From Rhypophila decipiens (taxonomy: Eukaryota; Ascomycota; Sordariomycetes; Sordariales; Naviculisporaceae), in contig MU858199.1 in NCBI GenBank assembly GCA_033297075.1, positions 1-64,000 on the forward strand: DNA of 64,000 bases. The letters run 5' to 3'. Position 1 is the stretch's first letter. The number at the start of each line of letters is the position of its first letter. The position numbers and the translations under genes are program-made. Of this stretch, positions 1 to 11,863 are shown piece by piece. Below the pieces are notes generated by a model, which did not search any database, was not told where the DNA came from, and was given only the letters and a program-made list of their open reading frames with translations.

Positions 1-1563
1 GCTGAAGTGTCTGATCTTTTGACTCGGGTTTCAGACTATTTGTACGACCGTGGTAGATGGAGGGAGAAGGAGCCGGTAGATCAGAGGGCGTACGATCTGA
101 GGCGGGCGGTGCTCGGGGAGAAGCATCCGGATACGATTCAGAGTATGGCGCACCTCGCGGCGACATACCACGCGCAGGGTCGGTATGCTGAGGCCAAGCT
201 AATATGCATCAAAGTGTTGGAATTGCGGCGGGAAATACTTGGGGAGAAGCATCCGGATACGATTCGGAGTATGGCGGACCTCGCAGCAACATACAACACG
301 CAGGGTCGATATGCTGAGGCCGAGCCAATATACATCAAAGTGTTGGAACTACAGCAGGAGGTTCTCGGGGAGAAGCATCCGGATACGATTGGGAGTATGG
401 CGGATCTCGCAACAACATACCATGCGCAGGGTCGGTATGCTGAGGCCGAGCCGATAGACATCAAAGTGCTGGAGCTACGGCGGGAGGTTCTCGGGGAGAA
501 GCATCCGGATACGATTGGGAGTATGGCGGACCTCGCAGCAACATACAATCGGCAGGGTCGGTATGCTGAGGCCGAGCCGATATACATCAAAGTGCTGGAG
601 CTGCGGCGGGACATACTTGGGGAGAAGCATCCAGATACGATTCGGAGTATCGCGGACCTCGCGATGACATACCACGCGCAGGGTCGGTATGCTGAGGCCG
701 AGCCAATATACATCAAAGTACTGGAGCTGCGGCGGGAGGTTCTCGGGGAGAAGCATCCGGATACGATTAAGAGTATGGCAGACCTAGCGACGACATACTA
801 CGCGCAGGGTCGGTATGCTGAGGCCGAGCTGATATACATCAAAGTACTGGAGCTGGGGCGGGAGTTTCTCGGGGAGAAGCATCCGGATACGATCGAGAGT
901 ATGGCGTCCCTCGCGACGACATACAACGTACAGGGTCGGTATGCTGAGGCCGAGCCGATATACATCAAAGTGCTAAAGCTTCGACGAGAGGTTCTCGGGG
1001 AGAAGCATCCAAATACGATTGGGAGTGTGGCGGACCTCGCGACAACATACCACGCGCAGGGTCGGTATGCTGAGGCCGAGCCGATGAATATCAAAGTGCT
1101 GGAGCTGCGGCGGGAGGTTCTCGGGGAGAAGCATCCGGATACGATTCGGAGTATGGCGGACCTCGCGACGGCATACAATCAGCAGGGTCGGTATGCTGAG
1201 GCCGAGCCGATATACATCAAAGTGCTAAAGCTTCGACGAGAGGTTCTCGGGGAGAAGCATCCGAATACCATTCGGAGTATGGCGGACCTCGCGACGACAT
1301 ACCACGCACAGGGTCGGTATGCTGAGGCCGAGCCGATAGACATTAAAGGGTTGGAGCTGCGGCGGGACATACTTGGGGAGAAGCATCCAGATACGATTGG
1401 GAGTATGGCGGACCTCGCCATTACCTGGAATAGCCGGGGCCGACGGGATGATGCTATTGGCTTGATGAACAAATGCCTGCAGTTGAGACAAACGGTCTTG
1501 GGACCGGACCACCCATTCACAAAACAATCAGCCCAAACTCTCAATAGCTGGAAGAATGGGTAG
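1..1563 (+). CDS. 3' part of TPR-repeat protein, probable NLR (partial at window edge)
   Basis: The frame is open from base 1 with no convincing ATG, so the gene starts upstream. The visible 520 residues are almost entirely a tetratricopeptide array of the kinesin-light-chain type. Eleven 42-residue units carry the cores LGEKHPDTI and GRYAEAEPI, and a twelfth, degenerate unit (LGPDHPFTK) ends at the TAG. In fungi such arrays usually form the C-terminal sensor of STAND/NLR proteins behind a PNP_UDP, patatin or HET-type effector and an NB-ARC or NACHT domain; those domains would lie left of this window and are not seen. The units are near-identical in DNA, with changes concentrated at the residue after DTI and at the two residues before Q in TYxxQ. 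A plain TPR protein without an NB-ARC cannot be excluded. Confidence 0.8.
   Translation, partial: AEVSDLLTRVSDYLYDRGRWREKEPVDQRAYDLRRAVLGEKHPDTIQSMAHLAATYHAQGRYAEAKLICIKVLELRREILGEKHPDTIRSMADLAATYNTQGRYAEAEPIYIKVLELQQEVLGEKHPDTIGSMADLATTYHAQGRYAEAEPIDIKVLELRREVLGEKHPDTIGSMADLAATYNRQGRYAEAEPIYIKVLELRRDILGEKHPDTIRSIADLAMTYHAQGRYAEAEPIYIKVLELRREVLGEKHPDTIKSMADLATTYYAQGRYAEAELIYIKVLELGREFLGEKHPDTIESMASLATTYNVQGRYAEAEPIYIKVLKLRREVLGEKHPNTIGSVADLATTYHAQGRYAEAEPMNIKVLELRREVLGEKHPDTIRSMADLATAYNQQGRYAEAEPIYIKVLKLRREVLGEKHPNTIRSMADLATTYHAQGRYAEAEPIDIKGLELRRDILGEKHPDTIGSMADLAITWNSRGRRDDAIGLMNKCLQLRQTVLGPDHPFTKQSAQTLNSWKNG
109..1494 (+). repeat. 126-bp coding tandem repeat, 11 copies
   Basis: Eleven head-to-tail 126-bp units (109 + 11 x 126 = 1495) encode the TPR array. 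A 252-bp higher-order period is also visible: the variant with 'tgctaaagcttcgacgagag' occurs near 971 and again exactly 252 bp later, and HA and N-x variants mostly alternate between units. This indicates recent unequal exchange of two-unit blocks. Confidence 0.95.
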
Positions 1564-2044
1564 CTCGGAGGCGCTTGGCTGTGGTGGGGTCCATCTGTAA
1601 CCTGAGGGTATACGATCTGCGTGTGGACAAGCAAGAGAAACAGTCGAGCACTTGCTGGATCGCAGTGATCGCCTCGCGATCGCCTCGGTCGTTCGTGCGT
1701 TGATCGCAGTTTTAATGCCAAGGTTTTGTGGCAAGAGACAACAGGGGTATATAGCCGGGTGGGGGCGGGTTTAGTATTGTTAAAAAGACGCCTTAGACGC
1801 GGCCAAAATCGGAGGAAAATTTCCCTCGAAACGATATTACAAGGATAGCAGGTAGATAACTCGATATGATGTCCATCTACTTCTCTCACTGCTTCCAGCC
1901 CCCGTACTGGTCCATTCATCGCTAGCTGAGGCTCTGTGATCCTTTGACAACTTCTGTACATCCTTATGGACAGAGTAATACACACTCTGTCAAAGTCACT
2001 CCACCTGGCAATGTCCTTAAAGTTCAACTTCAGACCCTTTACAC
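1564..2044. other. Intergenic
   Basis: No supported gene. It contains the 3' flank of the TPR gene and the presumed promoter of the membrane-protein gene that starts at 2045. A few gcgatcgc-like palindromes near 1670 have no evident function. Confidence 0.6.
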
Positions 2045-3546
2045 ATGGCAACAACGACTGCTTCGGAGCTCCTCCGAAACTTGACGCTCAAAAACATCAC
2101 CCAGAGTTTTGCTGACGATTGCCAAACAACATCGGAATATCTCAGCAGACTGCTCGAGATCGAAGGTTTAACCCAAAATGTCTGGGAGCGAGATCCTACC
2201 CCTATTAACCTATCCTCATCATACCCATATACGGAACTCATCAACCTCGCCCGCTCAGTTTATCCCGTCGTCTTCAGTAACGTATCCCGAGCAACAATCG
2301 TGGATTGGTTGGATGGACTGGAAAAAACGGCTTCCAATGGAGTGGTTAGATAGGTTCTTGGGTATCAACTTCGATGGCTACTGGTCAGATATTGAGTGTC
2401 ACAAGGAGGTCTGTGAGAAGCTACACTGGGAGGGAAATGCTGATCTTGCAGGGGTTGGAGTATGCCACCCAAGTCCAAACCTTTACTTGAGCATCTCCTG
2501 AGAGCTTACTATAACAGATGGTTGCATCGTACATCATCGAGATGGCCCTCACCACCGCGTTCGTTCTTGGGGTCGGACTTTTGCTCTCCGCACGCGCTCT
2601 CACAACCGACTCAGCTGTTCTAGACAGCTTATTCATCGACCCGAAAGATACATCTACCAAGTGCTTCTCAAACGCCCTACAGACCAGTGTGGGTGTCTTT
2701 TGGGATACTGCCCTGATGTTTGCCATCACCATTATCATAGCTGGTGTAACTGTGAGCTGGCACAACTCTAGCAGTTACTACACCATGTTCTTCGCATCAC
2801 TTTCGTCCAACCTTGCGACTGCTGCCGTTGTCGTGGTATGGCCTCTGTACCTGCCAAACTGTCGCCACATCACCTACCGCTGGGCTGCGCTCTGTGTAGT
2901 GTGCATGGGCAACGCGGCAATTGCTACCAACTATTGGCTTACAGGACCGGACTCTGGGGCAAGAGCACAAGATATCCATCTATCCTATGACTGGACCTGC
3001 CTTAGTATGAGGGTCCATCATGGGATTCAGTTCTGGCCACATGCTGTCCTTTTAGTCCCTGCATTTGTCGCCTCCCTTGTTCCAATCACGCTCCTCGCGG
3101 GTTACATCCTGACTGCGATATTGGTCATACAAAGAAAGATACGAGGCTTACCGTCTCCATCTCTAGATTCACCTGTATTCACTACCGTCTCGATCGCAAC
3201 AGTATTTATCCTTCCCGGTATCTGCATAACCATGTTCACGCTTATGTGGGTTTCACTTGCATTCCTCATCAAGCATCGAGGAATTGTCGCAGGAGTGGCA
3301 GGCCCGTCTTTGCAGGAAGGATATTGGTCTTTTGGACAAATTCTGGCCCTTGCTACATGGGTGCCGACTCTGGTGGATTTCTTTGCGATTTGGAAAGTTG
3401 GGCTTTTCGTCGCTCTCGCCTCAGGCTTGTCACGACTAATGCTGATCCTTGTTAGGCCATATCAAGATGATCACATACCGACTTCCACGAGGAATAGAGC
3501 TTTTACCCGTTACCCAGGACAAGCCAAAGATGATATCCAGCAATAA
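2045..3546 (+). CDS. Polytopic membrane protein, function unknown
   Basis: Proposed join 2045..2276, 2350..2459, 2518..3546 (456 aa). The second intron (2460-2517, GTATGC...AACAG, phase 0) is well supported: it joins a block containing CHKEVCEKLHWEGNADLAGV to the membrane region starting MVASYIIEM. The first intron (2277-2349, GTAACG...TTAG) restores frame but lacks a clear branch site, so a different junction or a frame error near the A6 run at 2322 is possible. A soluble N-terminal part of about 115 residues with a conserved Cys-x-x-x-Cys segment precedes seven or eight hydrophobic helices. I do not recognise a named family; it resembles lineage-expanded fungal integral membrane proteins of unknown function. 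Confidence 0.65.
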
Positions 3547-4717
3547 ACAGCTTTGGCTAAATGGTGAGTCGAATTGTCCACACTCCGGAGCAGTACGACA
3601 TTAACAACATGAATCGCATCAGACACCCTAGACTCGACATCGGTGCGATACTTTCTTCCTGCATTTCGGGTTCCATTCTCAAGCGTTAGCCTAGGGCTGC
3701 AACTGGAACCTGCAGAGTAATTGAACAATCAGGGGAAGATGTTGTCGTGGGCAACGATCAGGGTTGGAGTGGAGCTGTGGGTCGGGCGCCCCTGAACCCC
3801 TGAAGCGTTGATGTTGGTGAACAAACAACCAGAGAAGACAAGACCCGAATCCAAAAAAAAACCCATTACTTTATGAAATGTCACCTTTTTTGAGGTTACG
3901 CTTCGTAATGTTTCTTCGATTAATAGCCAAAGACCTTTTTGGGCAGTGGTCACATGGCATTGAGGCTCTCAAGCCAACCCTTATGACAATCACACCACTT
4001 TTCCATGGATGGAGATCGAGCACCTCCAGCTTCTTGGTTGGATGACTTGAAACTGCAGCAAATCCGAGTCTATCCGACCACTGGCACGGCTCAAAAAGAA
4101 CTACGTGATAAAGACGTGTGACGCATCAAGTTTTTGCGTAGACTGCCTTTAGCTACCTTTATTGCATGCAACGGTGGTGGTCCCGGAATCCGGATCGTGA
4201 CAAGCTGCGAAAGCCCGGCACTTTGCCTGTTAGCTACACACAGTCGAATTCATACAACCACTAACATTATGCAGGCCAACAGCTGCCAGTCATGTACCTC
4301 TTCCACCAAACTTTCAGCAGCCGTGTCACCCGGTACCTGCGAGGAAAATTGATGTCGTGCATACAATTATCAATCATCACCATATCTTGCATGCCAGCCC
4401 GCGATCTCGACCACTGTGACATCTGCGGACTACAAAGCTGGTTTCAATTGCATGCGCCAGCAGGATACGCCATGCCAGAGCTACTGCATGAAGCAGCCCG
4501 TCTCGGGCATAACATGATGTAATTGATGCTTTCCCCCCAGCCAACGTGATCCAAATGTTGATCCCCGGGCTACAAGATGACCGTCACCCCTCAAGGAGCT
4601 AGGCCTCTGCCACGGCAATGGATCAACAACAACCAATCCATATCGCCACGGACTACTAGAAGCGCCTGAAAACTTTGTTGTTACATCCTATTTGCCTATC
4701 TCCCCTCCGTCGTCATC
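3547..4717. other. Intergenic, 1.2 kb
   Basis: No open frame longer than about 75 codons and no protein-like sequence on either strand. An A9 run lies near 3854. It presumably contains the 3' UTR of the membrane-protein gene and the promoter of the gene at 4718; a pyrimidine-rich stretch (catcctatttgcctatctcc) directly precedes that ATG. Confidence 0.6.
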
Positions 4718-6463
4718 ATGCCACACGCCTCCATCTTCTCCAAGACGGCGGCCGGATATCAGTCGGACGGAGGTGAAAAGACCAAGCGACAGAGAAAAAA
4801 ACTCAAGAAGCGAGCACCATTTGGATACTCAGAACCAAACTACGTGTCCTACGATCTAAGCAACCTCATGGGGAACCATCACAGCATCGAGGCCGTTCCG
4901 CGCCCCACGCGTCCCCCTCGACCTTCTACGACCGACCTACCTGACCTTCCCGGGCTACCCATCTACAAGACGTTTGGGGGAGCTACCGAGATCAAGCCCG
5001 GGCCTGCCACGACACTGAGTGACGAGCCACCGCCGCCGTTTCAGGAGCAACAGCCGTCCGAGTCTGCCACAGCGTGGGTGCTGGCACAGTCGGATTCAAC
5101 TCCGGTACCTACCAGTGCCAGTAGACCGTCACATGTGGAGAGAAGGACGCACTCATCTGTGCGGTCGACAGGCCGGCGCGAAGCAGGATTAGACAGACCT
5201 CCGGTTCCACAGAGACCTCCTCAGTACGACCGAGCTTCCCGGCTTGCAGAATCGTACCAATCTCTACTGCCAGATTTCGACTCGCTCGACTATCCCGAGT
5301 CCCACACGGCACTCTGCAGACAGAAATCTGACCTGAGACATGGAGGCTCCAACCGGGAACAGTGGCGTTACAAGCACAACCCTCGGAACAGCGGCCGTTT
5401 TAGCCCACCTCCTCAGGTTCACACGCTGCGACACACCTCGCCTCGTCCCGGGACAGCTCCAGGACCTGCAATAGGCTCCTGGCAACCTGCATCGGGATTC
5501 GACATGACGGGATATCCTCCCCGGGCGGGTACCCATGGTCTTGGTGCAAGCGGCGATGCGCACTCGATTCTTACCGACTCGTCGGCTACCGCAGTCGAGA
5601 GCGATGTTAGCCCCGTGGACAGCAGATTCTCCACTGGTAGCGAGATGGTGTTTCCTACCCATGGCGCCAGGCAACAAGCACAGATGAAGACAACCGATGC
5701 CTGGGACCCCAACCCTAACATCAGGCCGGGTGAGTCATACAACACTGGAAAGCGCACGGTGACCACGACTATCAGCATGGGCAGCTTGAATTTGTACAGC
5801 AATAATCACTTGGCCTCCTTTGACAATGCAGGCAGTTCCACCAGTGACAAAGATACCACAGGTGACGAGGATCTCAAAGGCACTGGCAAGAGAGAACGCA
5901 AACCAGGCGGACGAATCACCTCATCCGACTACGTCGGCCTGCAGATCTGCTCGGAGCTTTTGACCGACGAGCTCTTGAAGACCTTCTTTCGTCGCCATCC
6001 AACAGAAAAACACGCCAAGGCCTCCAAGCTGCAGGTGTTACTTCTCATCGAAGCGTACGAGGCCATGCTGGATAACTGTCGGAAAGAGCTGCTCCATGTC
6101 CCGCTGCCTGAGAGGTCCGCGGGTGTTGGAGAGGGAGCCGACGAGCGGGAATGTGTACAGCGGAGGAGACATATTCGGGATGCAGTCAGGATTCTGGATC
6201 ATTGGTTGGATAGTCTGTATGTCATTTACGACGATACTTTTGGGGACTTGCCTGGTGGCGGGGACGAGGAAGAGCGGGGCGGGCTCGAGGAAGTTTCTTC
6301 CACTGTTACTGTCAAAGGGCAAGATGGTATTGTGAAAGAGAGTACGGTGCCGGAAAGTCAGGGGGGCAATGTGCCAGGAACGAAACAATATTGGGCCTCT
6401 TCCCGCGGCGGCACAAATACCAGTGCAACCGGGACCCACGACGGGGTCCAGCAGGTTGTTTAG
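4718..6463 (+). CDS. Conserved fungal protein, long disordered N-terminus plus helical C-terminal domain
   Basis: Single exon, 581 aa; ATG in good context (gtcatcATGCC). Residues 1-400 are Pro/Ser/Thr/Arg-rich and look disordered, with a basic patch at 21-32 (KTKRQRKKLKKR) that could be a nuclear localisation signal. Residues about 405-510 form the only folded-looking part: a helical region with LLTDELLKTFFRRHP, then SKLQVLLLIEAYEAML and VRILDHWLDSLYVIYD. The C-terminal 70 residues are again low complexity. I cannot assign a function. The pattern (variable disordered region plus conserved helical module) suggests a scaffold or regulator rather than an enzyme. It is an isolated gene with no partner in the neighbourhood. 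Confidence 0.8.
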   Translation: MPHASIFSKTAAGYQSDGGEKTKRQRKKLKKRAPFGYSEPNYVSYDLSNLMGNHHSIEAVPRPTRPPRPSTTDLPDLPGLPIYKTFGGATEIKPGPATTLSDEPPPPFQEQQPSESATAWVLAQSDSTPVPTSASRPSHVERRTHSSVRSTGRREAGLDRPPVPQRPPQYDRASRLAESYQSLLPDFDSLDYPESHTALCRQKSDLRHGGSNREQWRYKHNPRNSGRFSPPPQVHTLRHTSPRPGTAPGPAIGSWQPASGFDMTGYPPRAGTHGLGASGDAHSILTDSSATAVESDVSPVDSRFSTGSEMVFPTHGARQQAQMKTTDAWDPNPNIRPGESYNTGKRTVTTTISMGSLNLYSNNHLASFDNAGSSTSDKDTTGDEDLKGTGKRERKPGGRITSSDYVGLQICSELLTDELLKTFFRRHPTEKHAKASKLQVLLLIEAYEAMLDNCRKELLHVPLPERSAGVGEGADERECVQRRRHIRDAVRILDHWLDSLYVIYDDTFGDLPGGGDEEERGGLEEVSSTVTVKGQDGIVKESTVPESQGGNVPGTKQYWASSRGGTNTSATGTHDGVQQVV

Positions 6464-7393
6464 GGGCTGGAATAGGGGCGTTGGATTCTGGGCTCCGTTG
6501 CCAGGAGGAGTCTAATTGTAATCGAGGGCCACACATTTGATATATTTAGGAAAACACCCGGCGTTTGTGACAGGCGCAGTCTCTCTGTGTATGTGTAGAT
6601 TGAACAGTTTGCCAAGGGGTTCGCCAATGGAAGACTATGGAGATTAAGACCCAGTAATACAGATCCATGTACTTGGCTTTTGCCAACACAAGGACGAGAA
6701 AGGCATCTGGAAGGACAAACATGACTTTGTGATGTGAACGGTGCTGCAGAAGTGCTGAATGATGAATACGTACGATATGTTTGTGTTCTGGTCTCGTGGT
6801 TTCGTAACTGCCACAGGCCTTGGATGGACGCTGCCAACGGAAAATAGGAGACATCTTGATTCAGTGTTCATGTGCATTGTTCCTCATCACTGACCACACG
6901 AGAGGAATGTTTGGTTCCCCATTGCTAAGGCGCAGTACTTGGCAACTACAAGCCCTGCTGTGCTCACTTGATCACTCAGTAACCCCCCCTAAAAGGCACC
7001 GGTTGGCTCATCAACCCCGCAGATTAGTACCACTGGGTACATCGACAACCATCTCTCCGCAGACAACATTCAGGACCTAACATAACCCTTTCACTGTCCA
7101 CAGATCCAGGCCTATGGTCTCCACGTCTTTTAAGATCCATACTGTAACACCGCCGGAGGATTCGATCAAGAGCCGGTTTGGACATCGTTCTCCGAGGGCT
7201 CCTGACAAATGTCGGGGTCAAGGGGTCAAGTGTCACCTCGTCCAGCCAAGTCGGTGACTCGTTGTGCTCATATATCTACCCAGTGACAACCGAAGCCTTC
7301 CGCCATGCCGCTACATGTACCGAGAAAATACCCAGACCTGATCTGGTGGTGATCTCGACCAGAAGCCGGACAAAAAGTCATTTTCACGACACC
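6464..7393. other. Intergenic, promoter of GH127 gene
   Basis: No supported coding sequence. Small overlapping ORFs at 6460-7240 have no protein-like composition. The last 130 bp form the presumed core promoter of the GH127 gene. Confidence 0.55.
7269..7278 (+). promoter_or_regulatory. TATA-like element of GH127 gene
   Basis: The sequence tcatatatct lies about 120 bp before the ATG at 7394, a plausible distance for a fungal TATA element. Seen by eye only. Confidence 0.35.
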
Positions 7394-9713
7394 ATGGTGG
7401 CATTTGCGGGGGCCTTTGCTCTCCTCTCTTTGTATCAGACCGTGGTCAGCGGAGACCCAGCAAAGAGAGAAGCTGGGGACGCAGGCCGAGGGCGTGAGTT
7501 AAAGTCCATGTCCAGCTAGTATAGCTTCAGCGTCTTCAAATCATGATTGCTAACCACCAAATCCTAGTTGAACCATGGACCTTTCCCCCATTCGCTCTTG
7601 GGGTCGTTAGGGCCGAAGGGTGGCTGCTTGACGAGCTGCAGACGGTAATCTGTCTTATGACCACTTCTTTTCATCATTTAACGAAACTGACATGGCATGC
7701 CTCTTCAAGATGGCCGATGGCCTTGCTGGCCACGAACACGAGTTCTATCTCTACGTTGCCAACTCAACCTGGATCCTCGGTCCGGATCATGGACACGAAT
7801 ACAGCTCCCTCAACGAAGGGTTCCCCTACTGGTTCAACGGAGTAGTCCCGCTCGCCTACCTAACCAACAACGCAAAGCTGAAATCGTTTCTCTTGGAATC
7901 TCTCGACAAAGTGCTCTACATCGCAAAAGGCACCGATGGTTGGATTGGGCCTGAAGAAGCAGGAAATCGCGCCTTTTGGGGCCGCATGCCCTTCCTGCTC
8001 GGCATGACCCAGCTGGCCGAAGCCGAGGGAGATACGACAGAGTACGAGATCGTTGAAGCTCTTTCTAGGTTCATGTGGGTCATGAATGACATGCTTCACA
8101 ACGGCGGCGAGGGACTGGCCACTTGTCCCCCCGACGTGGAATGTTCCTGGGGCCAGGCTCGCGTCGCTGATCTCATCCTGACCGTCCAGTGGCTTTTGGA
8201 GAACAACGCAAACGACCAGAACACAACAAGGCTCTGGGAAAACATGGACCTGCTCTACAACTACACGTCCATCAAGTGGGAGACGTGGTACCGGGATGAG
8301 CTCTACCAGGAGGTCGTAACGGACCCAACCAGGGATAACCCCAACTATCCATTTCTGCACGGTGTCAATGTTGGTCAAGGCTTGAAATCGCCAGCCGTGG
8401 TTCGGCGGTTCACTGGCAATCAGGACTTGGTCGGCGTTGCCTACAACGCCGTGAACAGGACCCTAACCTTCCACGGGTCTGCTACCGGGGCCATCCTCGG
8501 CGACGAGATCCTGCGTGATGCGGCCCCATATTCGGGAAGCGAGCTGTGTACCATTGTAGAGACCACCTACTCGCTCGCCTACCTCTACCACGCCCTGGGC
8601 GACGTCATGTATGCTGATTACGCCGAGCTGGCCATCTACAACAGCTTTCCCACCATGATGACTCCCCACTACTGGGCCCATCAATACATTTCTCAGCCAA
8701 ACCAGCCCTGGGTTCGCTTCGAAAAGGCTGAACAAAGCGACCCGCATGTCTTTACCACGACGAATGAGGGCGCGGCCACCACGTTTGGGCTGGAGCCTCA
8801 GTACCCGTGCTGCACCGTCAACCACCCACAGGGCCTCCCTAAGTTTGTGTCGAACAGCTGGGGCACCGTCTGGGCCGAGACGAACAAGACGCAACTCGGC
8901 ATTGCCCACCTCCTTCTCGGTCCCTCGTCCGTAACGTTTCAAGGCTTCACTGTCAACTGCTCCACCAAGTATCCCTTTGAGCTCCAGCTGAACTACACAA
9001 TCACCTTTCCCACCTACAACACGGGCGTAACCGAGCTTTGGTTGTCGGTTCGTATGCCGGGTTGGCATCAAAGTAATACGTCCAGCATCGAGGCTAGTCC
9101 GTCTCTGAACCAAAATTACTCCATAGCCCCCAACGAAACCACGGGCCTCACCAGGGTCAAGATTCCCTTCACCCCAGGCATGGCACCAGTGACAGTCAAC
9201 TTCACCATTGGAACCGCCGTCCGCCTGGTTGACATGCCAAACGACACGGTATCTGTCTTTTACGGCCCTCTCCTGTATTCTCTTGACCTGGGTCAGAAAA
9301 ACACATCCACCGACCCGCACGCGTGGATGTGGCCCGACAGCAACGAAATGACGGGCCTTCCTTTCCCACAGGCACGAGACTATTACCTGGAGAGCATCAA
9401 CCCCTGGGCCGTGGCCATCGACCCCGAAGCCGGCATGGACTGGGCTGGAAATGACGTGGGAAAGCCGTTGCAGAGACCGGCGTGGGATTACCAGCAGGAG
9501 GACGACGGGCCGGTTATCACGGTCACCGGGTGCGAGATTGCCTGGGACTTGTACCTCAATCGCACGCCAGGTCTGCCGCCTGCTCTGAACAATCGCACCT
9601 GTATCGGTGGATCGAAGCAGTACAGGATGGTTCCGTATGGGAGGGCCAAGCTGCACATGTCTGAGCTGCCGGTTGTTAATTTGACGGCCCAGGGGTTTAA
9701 TGTGTCTAAATAG
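7394..9713 (+). CDS. Secreted GH127-type (DUF1680) beta-L-arabinofuranosidase-like enzyme
   Basis: Proposed join 7394..7493, 7568..7644, 7710..9713 (726 aa). Both introns are canonical (GTGAGT...CCTAG; GTAATC...CTGAC...TTCAAG) and together rebuild the family N-terminus PFALGVVRAEGWLLDELQT followed by MADGLAGHEHEFY. A signal peptide spans residues 1-19. The zinc/nucleophile set known from bacterial HypBA1 (Glu, Cys and a Cys-Cys pair) is matched by E337-x-C339 in GSELCTIVE and C426-C427 in YPCCTVNHP, so an active retaining cysteine glycosidase is expected. The catalytic (alpha/alpha)6 barrel is followed by beta-rich domains to the C-terminus. Many N-x-S/T sites fit secretion. Likely role: removing terminal L-arabinofuranose from plant cell-wall glycans; the exact substrate is inference. 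Confidence 0.9.
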
Positions 9714-11863
9714 TACGGGTAACAAGGTGCAAGTCAAGTCATGGATGAGGGATACAGGCTCAAGGAAAATACAGTGAAGACAAAAAGGCCTTGTTTAGGT
9801 CCATAGATTTGGGTGTGCATCACAGTCAAGACTTGCAGTGTGTTGATGTCTCTTCTGCGTCCATTATCCTCTCGGGCATAACTCTATCGAACAAGATGTT
9901 GTTTTGATGTTGCAGTCGGTTGCCGGTCGTCGGTAGTCGACACAGATCATTGGGGTGATATCATGGCATGTTACATTCCCCGTCAGCACCGCTATAAACA
10001 AGCTTTCTTCCATATAATGAATAGATTAGTTTGGGTTACCAGTATGGTATCATCACCAGAACGTTATGCTTCTTACAGGGTTCCCCATTAATGTCAAAAC
10101 AAAGGCTACAACATCACAAGGACCGTTCCAGACCTAACCCCACTTCCAGGGGGTCAGGTATATCAGGATAAACATGCCCAAGCCCAAGCTCCCATATCGT
10201 GACCGCCCAGGTGGGAAGTGTAGGCGAGCGGTGGACTCTAGCACCCGCTTGGCATTCAGGCAATATGCATGGAAGCATGGGACAGAAAGAAAACAAAACC
10301 CAGCTTCCCGTTTACAGCTGGTCGGTCAGTGTTCCGCGTGCGGGACGAGATTATGTGTACCAAAATAGGGCCGGAATCATGGATCATCGTTGGGGGTTCA
10401 GTAGTCGTGACTTTAGGCAAAAGTGAAGCTCGTCGTCACTAGGCAAGGTGCATATCATCCTTTCCGGTGGGAAGAATGCCAAGTATCATGACGTGATTCG
10501 TACGTGACCGCGGATCCTGACCGCTCGCCTACGAAAAAACGAAGGGACACTATACCTTGAGCCGTCGGACTGATTAAACCTAATATATTGTCGACAGTAA
10601 CCCCAAGCTTGCCCAACTCGCTTCCCAGAGCACCGACTATCATTACCCACTCTGGGAAATCGGTCTGGACTCTGTCCTCTTGGTCAGCCCGGTAAGATCC
10701 CGTTGCCAGTATAATATCATGCGGCTGCCTTGGCAGACATCCCCTCCCAAGATCCCGTTCCCAATGTGAATAAACAAGACCGTTCGGCTGGCCGCCCGAA
10801 AATAAACGGTTTGGAGTAGTCTTGGCGCATATCATGGAGATGCATGCCCGATATTGTTACCCAACAGACATGAACTACTATCAAGCTCATCTTGATCGTC
10901 TTTTGCCCCGTCCCGGGCCTCTGATGCCTTTGATAGTCCAACCCGTATCATTCTTGAGTACACACCGGGTCGCCTGTGCTAGCTGCCGCCGGCACCTATG
11001 GCACCAACGGGGCAATTGACCCCGAAGTGTCCCAGCTCTACTTGACCAAACCTGTAACATGCGTGTTAATTATACAGATTGCATCTACAATGAGTGACTG
11101 CTAGAAGGGCAGGTACTGGGCACCGCCGGTATAAGTAATTAGCAAGTTCAAAAAAGATGATACTCATACATCTGACCTGCATATATGATGTGCCCCAATG
11201 TGATTGGTAGTCCCATGCCATGCCATGATAATATCTGATGCTTGCAAAACTGTATAAGTTTCAAGGGAGCAAAGATCGTGCTGACTCCTCATTATTCGAC
11301 CGAACTGATTTCTGTCGCTTCACATCCCGCCCACCTCTTTCCTACTCCGGACCTGTTCCGTGCCCGCCTCCCAGCCGAAGGAGGGATCATCATGATCGTG
11401 ATCGTTCCTCCCCCAAGCGGAAGCCTCGCAGGAAAACCTCCAACAGACATGTCAAAAACCTGTAATACCCATCAACACAAAACAATTGCAATGCCGTCTA
11501 GGTGGTCATCATATAACCCCCACATTCCGTCTGGCTGCTCGCCACGAGTTCCTGGCTTGTCCGAACCGTCTCCAGCTCGTAGCCCGGGTCCGCTTCACAC
11601 CCATCTTGACCGGGTACAGTTGACACTTGTTATTAGCCAAGAACCAGAATGATTCTCCTCAAGTGGACCTGCAGGTTCTAATACCGGGCAGTTCCTCTTG
11701 CTACCTCCCAATGGCGCATTGCCAAGACCAGACCACTTGAGCCTCCTGTCGTTCCTTCGGTTGCGTCCAAGATCTGTTTCTCGCTCCAAGTGATCATTTG
11801 CTGCTACCTTTCTTCCACGACAAACTCGTTCTTAGTCATCCAAGTTCTTCCTCAGAAATCAGG
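9714..11863. other. Intergenic, 2.1 kb
   Basis: The longest supported-gene-free stretch besides 28.7-30.4 kb. ORFs of 60-136 codons occur on both strands but none shows domain-like sequence or splice-consistent extension. No terminal inverted repeats or target-site duplications were noticed. The 3' end, from about 11660, is the presumed promoter and leader of the glycosyltransferase gene. Confidence 0.55.

Noticed and set aside
138..1178. Long minus-strand open frames across the TPR region
   Set aside because: They mirror the 126-bp repeat on the antisense strand; the repeated peptide has no natural composition and exists only because the repeat unit lacks stops there.
109..1494. Regularly spaced repeat that might be read as a CRISPR-like or satellite array
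   Set aside because: The repeat is contiguous, in frame and encodes canonical TPR units. There are no spacers.
8463..9737. 424-codon minus-strand ORF
   Set aside because: Lies entirely opposite the well-supported GH127 gene with its catalytic Cys pair; shadow frame in GC-rich coding DNA.
9714..11863. Possible transposon remnant in the 2.1-kb gap
   Set aside because: No inverted termini, target duplication, transposase-like protein or strong AT bias could be seen.
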